In this document: piece by piece, positions 1-11,460 of the stretch
Position numbering within the stretch: position 1 is the first letter of the stretch
Layout of the letters: each line of letters begins with the position of its first letter
NCBI RefSeq assembly: GCF_033473495.1
Contig: NC_088936.1
Span: 4,526,001-4,590,000, forward strand
Direction: 5' to 3'
Source: Cercospora beticola
Taxonomy: Eukaryota; Ascomycota; Dothideomycetes; Mycosphaerellales; Mycosphaerellaceae
Length of the DNA stretch: 64,000 bases
Notes under the pieces: generated by a model
What the model saw: only the letters and a program-made list of their open reading frames with translations
What the model was told of the DNA's origin: nothing
Databases searched by the model: none
Made by a program: the position numbers and the translations under genes

Positions 1-401
1 TGCTTTGCCAAATACGCCTCATAGGCCTCTTCTGTGACCTTTCTCACCTCTTCGTCCACTGTCTCGTGCTTCTCCAGAAATTGCTCCAGCAAATATCTCT
101 TCCTTCCCTCCAGAATGATCTTGTCGTCGACGTCGGTGATGTTCATGACGAAGTTCACGTCAAACTTGAAGTAGTCCGACATGATACGCCTGATGATATC
201 GTTCGAGACATAGTTTCTTGCATGGCCCAAGTGCGCATCGTCGTACACGGTCGGTCCGCAAGCATACCAGCCCACTTTCTTGCCAGAGATGGGCACGAAG
301 GCATCCTTCTTTCGTGTGAGAGAATTGTACACCACCAGACTGGGCAAGTTTCCTTGTTCAGCCGTACGTTGCGGCGCTCGCCATTCCGGCTGTGATGCCA
401 T
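1..401 (-). CDS. Cysteinyl-tRNA synthetase, N-terminal part (cut by window edge)
   Basis: Charges tRNA-Cys with cysteine in the cytosol (class I aminoacyl-tRNA synthetase). Translating the minus strand from the ATG at 401 gives an uninterrupted 133-codon frame to the window edge. It contains [19 protein letters not shown], in which CGPTVYD and the HLGHAR signature form the class I ATP-binding HIGH site and the Cys belongs to the zinc/cysteine pocket, followed by [13 protein letters not shown], the other hallmark of this enzyme. The KMSKS half and the anticodon-binding domain lie outside the window. The first 40 residues show no obvious mitochondrial presequence, so this is probably the cytosolic form; a longer mitochondrial isoform from an upstream start cannot be excluded. 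No intron is seen in the visible part. Confidence 0.93.
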   Translation of the reverse strand, partial: MASQPEWRAPQRTAEQGNLPSLVVYNSLTRKKDAFVPISGKKVGWYACGPTVYDDAHLGHARNYVSNDIIRRIMSDYFKFDVNFVMNITDVDDKIILEGRKRYLLEQFLEKHETVDEEVRKVTEEAYEAYLAK

Positions 402-872
402 TGTCCGCGAGTGGTGTGAAATGAGTGGGGCAAAGAGGATATGCGCTCTCGCAAACAGTCGGCGGGGGTCGAGGCTGCTTCTTAAGGAAGACGTCGTGGC
501 ATGCGAGAGCGACAGGCGCGGAGTGAAGAGAGAGGCAGTCGCGATCAGCACGGTGCGCTGATGCATGTACGGGAGAAATGAGTGAACAAAGGAGGACGAC
601 GGGCTGGTGAGTCTTCAATGACTGTGATCAACACCTGTACCCACGAGCACATGCTGGCGTCCGGGGTCAGAAGCTTGGCTGCGGCAACTTCCCGCCCATT
701 AAAATAGCCATTATTACGAACCCAATGGCAAGCACGTCGGACACTGCAAGCTGATCATTGCCAATTCCACGCTATACATACTTCTACATCAGACAGCCCA
801 ACCCGTATTTATCAACACCGGTACTGCTACACGCCGACCCGCTCAAAATGCACAATATACACTGTCCACGCT
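402..872. other. Intergenic, CysRS promoter and 3' flank of acyltransferase
   Basis: No convincing gene. The right part is the 3' flank of the acyltransferase gene that ends at 873; the left part must hold the CysRS promoter. Short frames here lack fungal-gene features. Confidence 0.5.
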
Positions 873-2457
873 TCATAAGGACTTCATCTTGGTCCACATC
901 CATCTTGAAATCTTCACACCGGGAATGTCAAACATGCGTGTTCCGCATTCAGCCACGTACAACATGACAGGCAGTGACATGAGCACACAGAAAATGAAGC
1001 TGGGCTCCAGAGCATACGGTCCTCCTTCCGGCAGAATCCACCAGCTGGAATCTTTCCACTTGTTGGTCAGATGTCCGAACCGCTTGATATCATCGTCGCT
1101 GGAGGGGATCTTTACGCCCGTGAGGTAAAAGAGGCGGTCGGAGTACAGACCGATGATAGGGCCGTGGACGAGATAGAGCGCGAATGAGTGGCGACCGAGA
1201 TCTGCGACGAGTTAGCTCTTCTATTCGCCCTGTTCGGGGATTCCTGTTCCACTCACACTGAGCTGGACCAGTCTCAAACAGCCACTTCACCCAGCCAATT
1301 TGGCCCACTGTAACCAAGATAATCCACGCCGCCCAGAACAGCCAGAACCATCGATATGTCGTGTTGTTTCCATCGTTGTACGGATCCGGAATAAGCTTGT
1401 TCAAATAATTCCACGCTCCACAGTCCATCACCTCGTCTCGCGAATGCATGTCCGAGCTCGGCTGACTGGCGAGCCACAGTCCGATGAACAGCATCACATG
1501 CAACACACCCTGCTTGATCATCTCTCTCTTGCGGAAGAAGTTCACAATCGGATCCCACGGCAAGCTGACCGGGATCCCATTTGTGTAAATCATGTCCAAC
1601 TCGCTCGTCAACATGCCCGCAAAGAAAGCTGCATACCACGCACCAGACGCGTAGATGAAATGTGCCAGAATTCCGACTGTCATCAAGATTCTCCACTTTG
1701 TCCGGACCTGATGCACTGCGAACAACCACAAGAAAATGTTCATGCTGCCGCGCAGCTCGACCGGAATCGTCCAGGTGTGTGCATTATAATAGGTAAACAA
1801 GAATCCTGTGCGGTAGTAATACCAAAACTTCATCTGATCCAGAAACCAGGCCCACACTTCTGTGAAAATATTACTCTGTCGTTGAGGGAAAGCCGTCACA
1901 ATGCCTGTGATGTGCCAGAAAAATGCCAAAAAGAGGGTCGAAAATGCCACAGGAAGGAATAATCGGCCGGGACGACGAACGATGGCCGCGTTGATGGCTT
2001 CCACGAATTCGGCTTGTTTGCCCTCGTGAAGAAGAGAAATGAGACGTCGAGGTACCACGTATCCAGAGATGGTGAAGAAGAGAATAACAGCAAAGTGGCC
2101 ACCGGTGAAGGGTAGACGGAAAATAGGCCAAGCTGCGATAGAAGTGTTCCATTTCTGCCACCAGATGCCTGCTCCGTAGCAGAGCTCAAGATTTGTGTGC
2201 GTATAGACGCACAAATGCATCGTGCAGACGGAAAGAGCGGCGACACCGCGAAGACCATCCAGCCATGCTGTCGTTCCAGGTCGTTTTTGCGCGGCCGAGA
2301 GGGCTCTACGCTCGAAGATCTCGGGCTTCAGCGCATGGCCGATGGAGTGCAGGAGTGCGGACCATGAGATGTTGCGGATGGCAGAGAATCGGCCGGTGGC
2401 GGAGGACTTCTCCTGGAATTCGCCCGTCAAGAGGCCTTGAGAATGTTCACCGGACAT
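873..2457 (-). CDS. Acyltransferase-3 family integral membrane protein
   Basis: Predicted membrane O-acyltransferase of the acyltransferase-3 (OafA/NolL-like) family, moving an acyl group onto an unidentified acceptor. Two exons: 1257-2457 and 873-1201, joined over a 55-bp intron (1202-1256, donor GTGAGT, branch CTAAC, acceptor CAG); the join restores the frame and gives 509 aa. The N-terminal third carries the family start LDGLRGVAALSV (about residues 67-78) with the following HL, and later FFTISGYVVPRR. Many hydrophobic helices follow, and exon 2 supplies the typical C-terminal helices (RHSFALYLVHGP). Reading on without splicing gives an arginine-rich tail, so the intron is well supported. 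The start at 2457 is the first ATG. The substrate is unknown; fungal relatives are scattered and poorly characterised. Confidence 0.88.
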
Positions 2458-3432
2458 TTTGTGATAGGCTCCGGGCAGCCTCGTGGGCGGAAGGTCTAGG
2501 TCCGATCTGATGCTAAAATTCCTGGATGTGCCTGCTCATGCTGGTGATGATGCTGGTGATGGAAGAGAATGGCGTCCTGCTCGCGTCGTAGGGAGGATGA
2601 TGCGTGAGATGCAAATTGGATGGAGCGTGGTCCACACCAGCGGAAATAGAGTTTGCCTTAGTCGAGACCCCGTCCCCACACCTCGGCAGGGATCGACGGG
2701 CGTGAACGAGAGGTTGAAGTTCGGCGACGCGTGGTTTGCGCCTTGGGTTTCACGTGTCGTCCTGCTTTCCTGCTGCCGCGACGTCGACAACACCAATGAA
2801 GAACGACAGTATCCACTGTGAACGCTGCACGACATTGCGTCTTCTCCTCCGCGGCGGAACGCGTTTAGGAGGATTGCAGCAGGGAGGGCCGCTCACTGCC
2901 GTCTTGGCGCCACAATGCGACGCCACAGGCCAACTAGTCTCACCCCTCCTGGACGCGACCTCAGACGTTCCGCCAACTTGCATTCGGTGCCTACAACGGG
3001 CGGCTTTGGCTCTCAAGAATGACCGTTGCAGAGAGCCCATACTCAAGAACTTACAGCGAGCTTCCCTCCAGATGCCGCTGAAGATCTCCACCTACTGGAA
3101 TCATCAAGAGAGCTGGAGGCTGGCGACGTGATTACTCACACGGCAGTACTTCCCAATATCAGGCACCTCCGGCGACACGAAAGGTCAGCACATGTTGGAC
3201 TCCGCAAGAACTCCATTGTCCGCAGTACCTACTCCTAGCGATCGCGCCTGCCATTAGGAATACACTTGCAGGTTCGCCAGTACCGAAAGAGTGATGGGGT
3301 ATCATCGCTTCCACGCCTTGGTACAATCATTACTACGAAGGGTATCACTTCATTTCAGACCAGACTCCAACACCTCCTCGTGTCGACATCCAAAGCCAAG
3401 GCTCACTTCAGTCGTCGTCACCAGCTTGTTCC
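2458..3432. other. Intergenic between acyltransferase and opsin
   Basis: Promoter side of the acyltransferase gene plus the 3' flank of the opsin gene. It holds one copy of the bipartite motif described at 2905-2927. An ATG-started 111-codon frame on the plus strand (2796-3131) has two CxxC pairs but no recognisable family, and overlapping frames look equally open, so I do not call it. Confidence 0.4.
2905..2927 (+). promoter_or_regulatory. Bipartite GCCACA motif, copy 1
   Basis: TGGCGCCACA, a 2-bp spacer (AT), then GCGACGCCACA. The same two half-sites, with a 3-bp spacer, recur at 37981-38004. Here it lies 448 bp upstream of the acyltransferase start codon. That it is a protein-binding site is inference; the sequence identity is seen directly. 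Confidence 0.45.
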
Positions 3433-4493
3433 TCAAGCACCATTGGCAGGTGCGTTGATAACCGGTGCATTTTCACCATCGGCAGCATGACCATTGGTGC
3501 CCTTCTCGCCGTGGCCTCCATGACTTGGACTGTAAGTACCGAAGTAATTCGGGGCCTCGTCATAATCCCGCAGCACAAGGCCCATCCGAGCCGGATCGAT
3601 ATTCCAGTGTCCGTAAATCAGCGCGATCGAGAAGACTGGCTTGGCAACGAAGTCCAGGACACCGTAGAAGATTGCTTCCGAATCGGGTGGAATCACATTT
3701 CCGCCTTCGCCGACGCCCCAAGCGATCGGGTAGAGTAACCAGACGAAAAGCGTCAGAACACCACACATCATGTAAGTCCGATACACATCTGTGCCGAGCG
3801 ATCTTGCAGATTTCTGGCCATGGATGACCAGGTTGTAAAACACTCCGAACATGGCCGCGCATCCGGCAGCATAGAATCCCCATTTGTATCGAGTGGAGAC
3901 CAGAGCACCGACAAGGCCAGTGATGACCATGACCTCGTCCAGGAAGATTGTCCAGAGGATTGTCGTCCATGGAAGGCCGGCGGTGAGCATAAGGTCGGAC
4001 AGGAGCAGCGGCGTGGTCACAAACCTACAGAGTTCAAGCCATCAGCAAAAGTGGCGGATGGAAATGGACTTTTACAGGCCTCACCAGTCAATGTATCGTG
4101 CGTAGAAGATTTCTCGATTCACGCCGGCGACGTTGGCACGATCTCTCTGGAACTGCACATCGATTGGTGCCCAGCCCAGGTTACTACCCATGGCGAAGTA
4201 CGCAATGCAAGCCTGGCGATTCATCGGTTAGCTTCGAGTGCTGGACCTCAGGTCCTCGCGTTGTTGCAACATACTGTCAAATTGACTGCCGCAGTGATGT
4301 AGAAGAAGACACGATGGGTGCGTGGTTTCGTCACTGATGCTGCGAGGACGGACATTCCAACTGCGCCCATGATGGCGCAGATGGCGAAGTAGAACCAGGA
4401 TCCATCGGCTGTGATGGCGATGTCAACGGACAGTCCGTTGAGGGTGTCACCATTCACATCAATCGCACTGTCGCGCTTGGCGAATTGGGCCAT
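3433..4493 (-). CDS. Fungal microbial-type rhodopsin (opsin), probable proton pump
   Basis: Seven-helix retinal protein of the fungal opsin family (CarO/LR-like), predicted to pump protons out of the cell in light. Three exons: 4275-4493, 4085-4212 and 3433-4024, separated by introns of 62 bp (GTATGT, branch CTAAC) and 60 bp (GTGAGG...TAG); product 312 aa. The key residues of bacteriorhodopsin all have counterparts: Arg112 and Asp115 in RYIDW (counterion and proton acceptor), Asp126 in LLLSDL (proton donor), Asp145, Asp240 and the retinal-binding Lys244 in VLDFVAKPVF. The second splice junction falls inside the IDW codon, which confirms the model. The start at 4493 is the first ATG giving a usual opsin length. 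Carotenoid genes that cluster with opsins in Fusarium are absent from the window. Confidence 0.93.
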
Positions 4494-6087
4494 TTCGGAG
4501 ATCTCGTTGCTACTATTGGGGTCGGCGCAATACAATTGAGCGAAGAAGCGATACTGATGTTGATGAGAAAGTAGGCACCTGCGACGAGCTGAAATGAAAG
4601 CTGGACGTGACTTTACTGTTGGCGATCCATCGCCTGGGCAATATACCGCCCAGGATGACCCACACCAACAGCTTCTCCCTATGATGCCAACGATGTTCGA
4701 ACGTGCATCGCAGCACCGCACCACGTGAAAGTCAGAAGCTCCGTTCTCCAATAGAACATCAAATACCCATGAATGCACAGAGCATTGGCATTACCCAAAT
4801 TGCTACGCTAAATACTCAGCACAGTGCATTTGGCGGTCAATTCATGACCAAGCAGTGAGGAGTCAACTCATGCCGAAGCACATGATGCGCGAAATTTTGA
4901 GCAGCTTCAAGATGTTGCGGCGGGCCGGCGGCTCGACCCAAAAAGTCAGATACCCATTGACATCGGAGCTGCAGCGCTGACAAGCAGAAGTCGGCTATGA
5001 TTGGCTATACCATGGATCTTGTGCAAGGAGAAGCTGTGCGACAACTTCGCACATGCCACATGCCATTCGATGGAGCGAACGGGAACAGCGTCAATCTCAG
5101 ACGATGGACGTGATCTGTGAGGTGTGGTCGATGGTTCGAGAAGCTTGACATGCTTGTATGCATGTTGGGCGGATCTCCAAGTGCTACAACCCTGTCGCAA
5201 CATGGAATTGGGCGGGGAAACTTGAAAGCACAAGCCGGGACAGGGAATGTTGCTACTTGCTTGAGGCAGGCTTATGCTGATCGGCGCCTCGAGCGTTACG
5301 ATCATGATCATCACTTCGTCAACAGCGAACGAAGTTGAAGCAAGCAGGTTGATGCAAGATGATATTGGGCGTTGAGGCTAAGTTGTGACAACGTGAGAGA
5401 ACGGAAGCTGATTTCCTTAGTCGACCTTGCTCTTCAGCACTGCCTGTCCTACATAGGTGCGACCGCGGCCACCTTTAAATCACTTGCAGCAACGATCGTT
5501 CCCATGTAATAACATCGGTGCGCGGACGATCTGGCACCGAGGTTTCTCCTGCCGCCGATTTACTTGCTGTCACGTACAGTAGAGCAGAGCACATGATGTC
5601 GTTGCTCAAGGCTCTTTGGCGCGATAAGCGGGCAATGTGTGATTTCTCTGCATCTCGGAGTCGTATAGAGCCATCGAGCTAGCAGCCAAATATTCGGTTC
5701 TCTGGATCTGAGGCGAGCATCGAGCGGAGATGTCGCACCTAGGACCTAACTAGGCTTCGAGACTCGCGACAACGATGTGCGGAGACCTGCCCGGGCAGAC
5801 GAGCAGCTGAGTTGGGCGATACTGTAGGGACCCATTGCTTGAGCACCTCACCTCAACAGACTGCGAAATGACAGGCCATCACGAGTACATCGAAGGCGTT
5901 CAATGAGCGTCCGGCCGCATTCACCTTTCTCTACCAACGACTACAGCTGCGTCACCAATTCCACTGCCGAGATTTGGAGCGGATCTACTGCCACGGTATC
6001 GAAGCAGAGAGTTCACTTCCCCCATAGGAATGAAGACCTAGCACTTTATTCCTCTCCAGCACGAGACAGATGGCTTCGGCAACAGCG
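4494..6087. other. Long intergenic stretch upstream of the opsin gene
   Basis: 1.6 kb with no frame that looks like a gene on either strand. It carries the opsin promoter on the left and the 3' flank of the GH43 gene on the right. I see no repeat or RNA gene. Confidence 0.45.
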
Positions 6088-7899
6088 CTAGATTGCTCCA
6101 TGCAACGCCACAGATGGCACAAACTCAGAAGCAGCAACCTTCTGCGCAGCACCAGTATAACTCCAATTACTGAAGTACGCTTCGCCACCAGCATCCGCAC
6201 ATGTATTATTTCTGCCATTCCCGCCATTACAGGTTGCAAAGGCGCCTAGCAGAGTGCCTGTAATTGGACCTGTGCCGCCGGAAAGAATTCTCGCTGAAAC
6301 GGAGCCTACAATCAGTCGCTCGTTGGCATTGTCTGCCGGCCACGCTGAAAATACGTAGCTGGTGTCGTTTGCCGTGTGGATCTGTAGCCTAATGGCAGTA
6401 GATTTCGACCAAGAGCTTGGCAGTGGTATTGTTTTGAGGTTCGATGTCAAATTGGCAGAATCGGCATATGTGCGCAAGACGAGCTGCCGACTCTCATGCC
6501 TTCTCGAGCTTTTGGCATGCCTCACGCTAAGGTCAATATGCTGCTGTTGCGTCAAGAAAGCCGTGATGCCGGCTTCTTGGCCAGGTCTTTGGGGATTGAA
6601 GCTCAGATCCACCGCAAAGGTGAAGAGAGTGTGTTCTTGCTTTCTTGACACAAAGGCAATTCCTTGCAGACCAGATAGTTCAGGTGACTCGGACGAACCT
6701 GTCAAGTTGGCACGCGATGGGAGGATTCTCAAAGTGTTTTCGCGTCCCGGAGCTGAGATTTGGAAAGTCAAGGTGGATGGAGGGTATCTCCAAGTATAGA
6801 AACTCGCTGGAAGAGAACTACCGGGAGCGAAGTTCAGAGTCTCTGGCTCCCAGGTGTATGGGCCAGATGCTGGCAGCACTTTTGAAGATGAAGGAAGAGG
6901 CCAGCCGGTCATCACACCCCGCACAGGATCTAGGACTGGCCAGTCGCCGTCCCAGGAAGCAGCATAAAGGACAGTCTGTTACAGTCAGCCACGCTCAGTA
7001 ACATATGTCTATGCCGCGAATCTCACCTCGCGCCCCATAGGGTATATCTCCCACTCCGGCCCGGATCTCGTGGCAAGTCCTGAGCCCCACCATTTCCCAT
7101 TCTGGTCCTGGAATAAATCTGCATGACCGACTGTTTGGAAATACTCGGTCGTATTGGCATTCGACAGAATGGGATTGTTCTCAAAACCCTCGTATGGCCC
7201 AGTGATGTTTCGCGACCGAGCGATAGTCACCATATGATTGAGCTGTGTACCTCCTTCTGCAATCAAGAGATAATACCACCCATTCTTCTTGTAGATGTGA
7301 GGACCCTCTGGATACACGCCTCCGGTGCCATTCCAGATCCTGATTCCCTCTGTGAGCTCCCCAGTCTCAGCATTGAGTTCTGCCAGACCAATGCCCGCGT
7401 ACGCCATATACAGCTTGCCGTCATCGTCCCAAAAGAGATCTGGATCGATGGAAGGAGCATCGAACAGAATTGGCTGAGACCACGCTGCATTGTCGAAAGG
7501 ATCGGAAGTCCTGAATAGTGTCCCAACACTCCCATTCACGCGATTGTACAAGTAAGTGCAGATGATGTAAAACTCTCCGTCGTGGTATCTCAGCGTAGGA
7601 GCGTACATCCCGGCTTGCTGGTCGAGCGTTCGTTCTCCGATACCTGGTAGTTGTTCTTCTCGGTTCCAAGCATGGCTGATCAGCTTCCAATTGATCAGAT
7701 CATTGCTTGCATAGATGGGTAGACCTGGGAAGGCATCGAATGTGCTTGTGGCGCAGAGAAAGGTACCGTTTACTTGTGTGCATGTTGGATCTGAGTTCCA
7801 GCCTGGTAGAACTGGATTGTAGAATGTGGAGTTGAGTGCTTCCGTGGAAATTGTCCATAAGCTGCTAAGCAGCAGTGCTACGCGTGTAAATTCGTTCAT
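6088..7899 (-). CDS. Secreted glycoside hydrolase family 43 (xylosidase/arabinofuranosidase type)
   Basis: Exported enzyme predicted to cleave beta-xylosyl or alpha-L-arabinosyl linkages in plant cell wall polysaccharide. Exons 7027-7899 and 6976-adjacent 6088-6975, joined over a 51-bp intron (6976-7026, GTGAGA...GCTGAC...CAG); 586 aa. A hydrophobic signal peptide (VALLLSSLWTISTEA) starts at the chosen ATG at 7899; an in-frame ATG at 7923 would only blur it. The five-blade propeller hallmarks are present: Asp37 (general base, after NPVLPG), Asp152 (SIDPD) and Glu198 (YPEGP, general acid). The second half, from the splice site on, looks like the C-terminal beta-sandwich common in GH43 members, with many N-glycosylation sites. 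The exact specificity cannot be read from sequence. Confidence 0.92.
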
Positions 7900-8551
7900 T
7901 GTTGCGGGTGGAGCTATGTCCATGTGCTGAGGAACGTACAGCAATTGTATATGTGTGTGCCATCACGTTCATCTGATTCCGTGTGTTGTATCTCTTGACG
8001 TCTGCATTGCATGCTGTGGATACCATCCCCGCAGGAACACTCTCGGCAGAACTCCGTGTGTTGTATCTCTTGACGTCTGCATTGCATGCTGTGGATACCA
8101 TCCCCGCAGGAACACTCTCGGCAGAACTCCGTCTGTACGATATAGCCTATATTGTGCTTCGGCGGTGTGGAATCGAGTGAGCACAAACACGAAATAAAGT
8201 CATCGACCGTATTTCAAATAGTTCTCTGCGACACAATCTCACCCTGAGCTCGAGCAGCCAGCTCAGAGACAGCCATAAGATCGGTGATAAGAGACGTTTT
8301 CGCGACTCCTGTGGGTGAACTGCACAGGAAGAATTCGGATTTGGCAAAGCCCGCACGATGACTGGACACGACTGGCATATTGGAGAGAAGGGAAAGTGCT
8401 GCGCCAAACAAGGTATGTTGTATAGACAATTCCAATACCATTTTGAATAATATTGTACTGTACAAAAGCTATTTTAAGCTTGTTACGCTAATCCACAGTG
8501 GATTTAGATATGTACAATTGATCTGCCGTTTCGATCGTCATGGTCGACTTT
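7900..8551. other. GH43 promoter region with tandem duplication
   Basis: Intergenic between the GH43 start and the peroxygenase stop. It contains the 75-bp duplication listed separately. The remaining roughly 420 bp have no supportable gene. Confidence 0.5.
7979..8132. repeat. Perfect 75-bp tandem duplication
   Basis: The unit beginning at 7981 recurs without mismatch 75 bases later at 8056, and the match runs to 8132, giving just over two copies. It sits 80-230 bp upstream of the GH43 start codon, so it is probably within that promoter. Because 75 is divisible by three it keeps several frames open, but these are not genes. Confidence 0.9.
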
Positions 8552-10210
8552 CTAAGACCTGCGCTGGGCACCTGGGAATTTGCCGAACAGCGAGTTGTCG
8601 AAGCTGTCGAGTTGTGGGCAGCCGAGAGCGCTGATTTGAGGTCCGAGCTGTGCGTTCAAGAAGTTCTGGATCTGGCCAATAGGCTGGAGGAGAGGGTCGA
8701 TGGCATCGGCCAAACCAGCTTGCGAGGCTTGCAAGAAGAAGCAGGAGAGGTTGTTACTGGATCAACAGTTAGTTACGGGTTTGTGCGTATGCGTGTTGTG
8801 CTTCGCTCTTACCCTTCCAAGAGCGAGGCTCCGTTGAATGCGCCGGAAGTGAGGTCGCCGGTATCAACACCGACGAAGCTGTTCACGGTACCAGTGTTAC
8901 CGCCGAATCTGATGATGCCTGGGTACATGCCGTCGTTGATGACAGTGTCGACGTTGGTATCAACAGTGTTCATTGGTTGAGAAGTTGGTCGCTTGTACCA
9001 GTCTAGATGAGTGTTAATTGGAAGTCGCTCGAGTTGTGAAAGTGATAAGAAAACTTACTCTCTGGAATACGCTCATTGCCAGGGGTGTGAACGAAAGAGC
9101 CGGGCTGGCCAGTGACAGAGAAGAAGGACTTGAGGACCTCGCCGTTGAGAACACCGCCCATGTTTTCTTGCGAGCGGTTGGACATGAAGTGAACCACAAA
9201 GCTGAGATCGGTTAGCACAAATCGGAAACGTTGGCATGCACTAAACATACTTGTGAGCATCTGGAGCGACCAGACCGGAGAAGGGTGCAGAGAAGTAGTA
9301 TCTAGTATCGCATCGTCAGCAAGCCAGATTTCGACATCGCCCAATGAACACTCGAACTTACGGGTTGTTCCTGATCGAATATTCAGCGGTGTAGTACGCC
9401 TGTGAGGCCACCTTGTCGTGTGTAAGGCCACCGTCTGAAGCGGCGAGACCGTAGAGTCGGTTCCAGCGGTGCATCTCGAAAAATCCGACATTCCCGCCGT
9501 GCATGTAGGCATCACCTCTGACAATGGAGGCATCTCCCTCATAGCGGTTGTGTGTACCAGCGATACCAGTAGGGCGTCCAAGGAGACCGAGCGCGCCGTT
9601 GAAACCGCCACCAATCGACCAGCGGCCGGTGATTGGGTCACCTGAGATGGCAATAGCAATGGCTGCCAAAATTGCGCCAAGCTCGGGTGACATGCTGTAT
9701 GCTGCGTTCAAACCATCGACGGTCTGCTGGATCGTGGCCAATCCGTTTCTCCTACAGAGAAGTCAGTATTTCCATGCTCTATGTCTACGTGGGTTCACAA
9801 AACGCACGGAAGGTACGCGTGGTTCGCAGCTGCGTTTACTGTTGTAACTCGTCAGTTCTTGCCAAATTCGCAGAGATGGAAGGCGCTACTAACAGCCAGG
9901 GCATTGTCCACGGAGGTCATTGCGACCTGGGGCACGGAACTGAGCTATCGTTAGCTGTGTTACAAAGGCAACATAATGTCTTCCATACCTCATGACCGCT
10001 GGCCTGTGAGACTGGAACAAGTTGGTCTTGAGCATCGAAGACTGTGCACTTGCCATGCGACCCGCAGTTGTCACGGTCGGTGGTGAACAGTGGCGCAGGC
10101 ACTTCAGGGAAATCATTCTGTCGCTTCTCAAGGGCCAGTGCCTCCATGACCGCGGGGTAGGCCGAAGCCAGCGGCAGCACAGCCGTCAACAGTTGGAGTG
10201 TGGACTTCAT
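8552..10210 (-). CDS. Secreted heme-thiolate peroxidase/peroxygenase (peroxidase family 2)
   Basis: Extracellular heme enzyme of the chloroperoxidase/unspecific peroxygenase family, using hydrogen peroxide to oxidise or oxyfunctionalise aromatics and alkanes. Eight exons: 9989-10210, 9894-9939, 9808-9838, 9362-9751, 9251-9301, 9059-9201, 8813-9002 and 8552-8756; the seven introns are 49-60 bp and all keep frame; 425 aa. A signal peptide (LLTAVLPLASA) is followed by a Kex2-like KR site. The heme-ligand cysteine is Cys87 in GQCPGLN, split by intron 2. Glu171-Gly172-Asp173 is the metal-binding EGD motif, and Glu192 in FFEMHRW is the likely acid-base residue. Unusually the ligand motif is QCP, not the usual PCP. 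A TATA-like TATATG lies about 75 bp upstream of the ATG on the minus strand. Confidence 0.93.
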
Positions 10211-11460
10211 CTTGAAAGATCAGCAGTATTGCAATGCTTGAACTGTGGTGAAGAAAGATCTGCAGCTGCGACATGCGAGCACATACATATAGTCGCCGTG
10301 CGGCAAATAGACATCATCATACTGCTTGTATACCGCTCGGTTCTTTCCAGTGTTTGCCGCTCGCTTTCGCAGTTTTTGCCATGGTAAGTGTATCGATGTG
10401 CGTCCGCACTCCATACTAATAGAGGGTCAGCATTTCACAGTGAGCTTTCATTGGCTGAACGACAAAGATCTGCAGAAGATCGACTCAAAGAGGCGTCCGC
10501 CAGAGCGCGACCTGGCTACATTGCGAGAGGGGCTCAAGCCAACTACGCCGCACAGGAAGCGTCGAGGCTGCGGTAAGGTGCCGGTAACGTCCCAGAATGG
10601 AGAAAGCGTCTAAACATGCGCAAGTGGCGCACGCACTCCGCAGATCTTCAGCGCCTCACGATGGTTTAACGCAACGTCTACGCAGTCCTGTTGCGGAGAG
10701 CAAGACTGACGATCTGTGCCTACCGCGTGTGAATCGCATGCTTCTTCATTGTACATAGTGCTTGGTACTGCAGGATCGCTTGACACATCGTCGCGTCTAT
10801 GAAGTCTGTGGCTGCTCATGTTGTAGTTCATCAACAAGCAGAGAATATGATGAGGAGGCTGTGCGGCAAGTGCAATATACGGGACCTGGTAGCCTCGATA
10901 GTTTGGGGTTTTACCGCGCACGAGTCCACCTTGGTTGTTGCCGGTGTAAAGTGGCTGCATCGAAATGCCTGTGTTCCAGCCCTCGGGGACTAGGAGATGG
11001 TGTAGCTCGATGACATGCTATACAATCGACCAGACTTCGGCCCGCGCACTGCTACTGTGAGAATCTTCTTGTATGTCTGGCCTGGCGGCCCAGAGCCTGC
11101 GGAACTACAAACACTATTTGCCGCCGCCACCCAAGAGTAGCATTCTTCAGGGTCTTGGTCTGCTCGATCGTGATGGTGGGCTTGGAGAGGTGATACCGCC
11201 GCGAATTATTTGTATTCCAACAGACCATCTCAATGGGCAGAAGCGCGTCGGTACTTTCTTAGTCTTGACAACAGCCGGGCAGCGATGCGGGTTTGGTGTT
11301 GTGTCGAACTGGACAAGTTTGTTGGGGGCGGCGTTCAAATACGGCATGGCTTGTGCTTCTTCCCGACGGAAGCGGGCCGATGTTTCGCTTCACCTTCTGT
11401 CTACCACATGTCTGTTGGCCGCCATCAACACAGCAACGACCATGAGCGACACCATCCAAT
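10211..11460. other. Intergenic between peroxygenase and RAI1
   Basis: Holds the shared upstream region of two divergent genes and the weak spliced-looking locus at 10351-10758. A frame at about 11073-11498 overlaps the RAI1 start in another frame and is treated as a shadow. Confidence 0.4.
10351..10758 (+). CDS. Possible small spliced gene, start unresolved
   Basis: I do not recognise a family. What is visible is splicing: a canonical intron at 10384-10430 (GTAAGT, branch TACTAAT, CAG) and a second at 10573-10643 (GTAAGG, CTAAAC, CAG). Joining in the frame after the first acceptor gives a charged segment (AFHSELSLAERQRS and on) and then an exon to a stop at 10756-10758, about 100 codons in all. 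The upstream exon in that frame (RFRSFCH) resembles a mitochondrial presequence but has no clear ATG; an acceptor-like CCAG at 10350 suggests a further exon. An alternative frame starting at the ATG at 10381 reads to a stop at 10611-10613. It lies head to head with the peroxygenase gene. Confidence 0.25.

Noticed and set aside
2796..3131. 111-codon frame with CxxC pairs
   Set aside because: Possible zinc-like spacing but no known order of ligands; overlapping frames are just as open and it contains the repeated promoter motif.
7914..8197. Several overlapping repetitive frames on both strands
   Set aside because: All are produced by the 75-bp tandem duplication, whose length is divisible by three.
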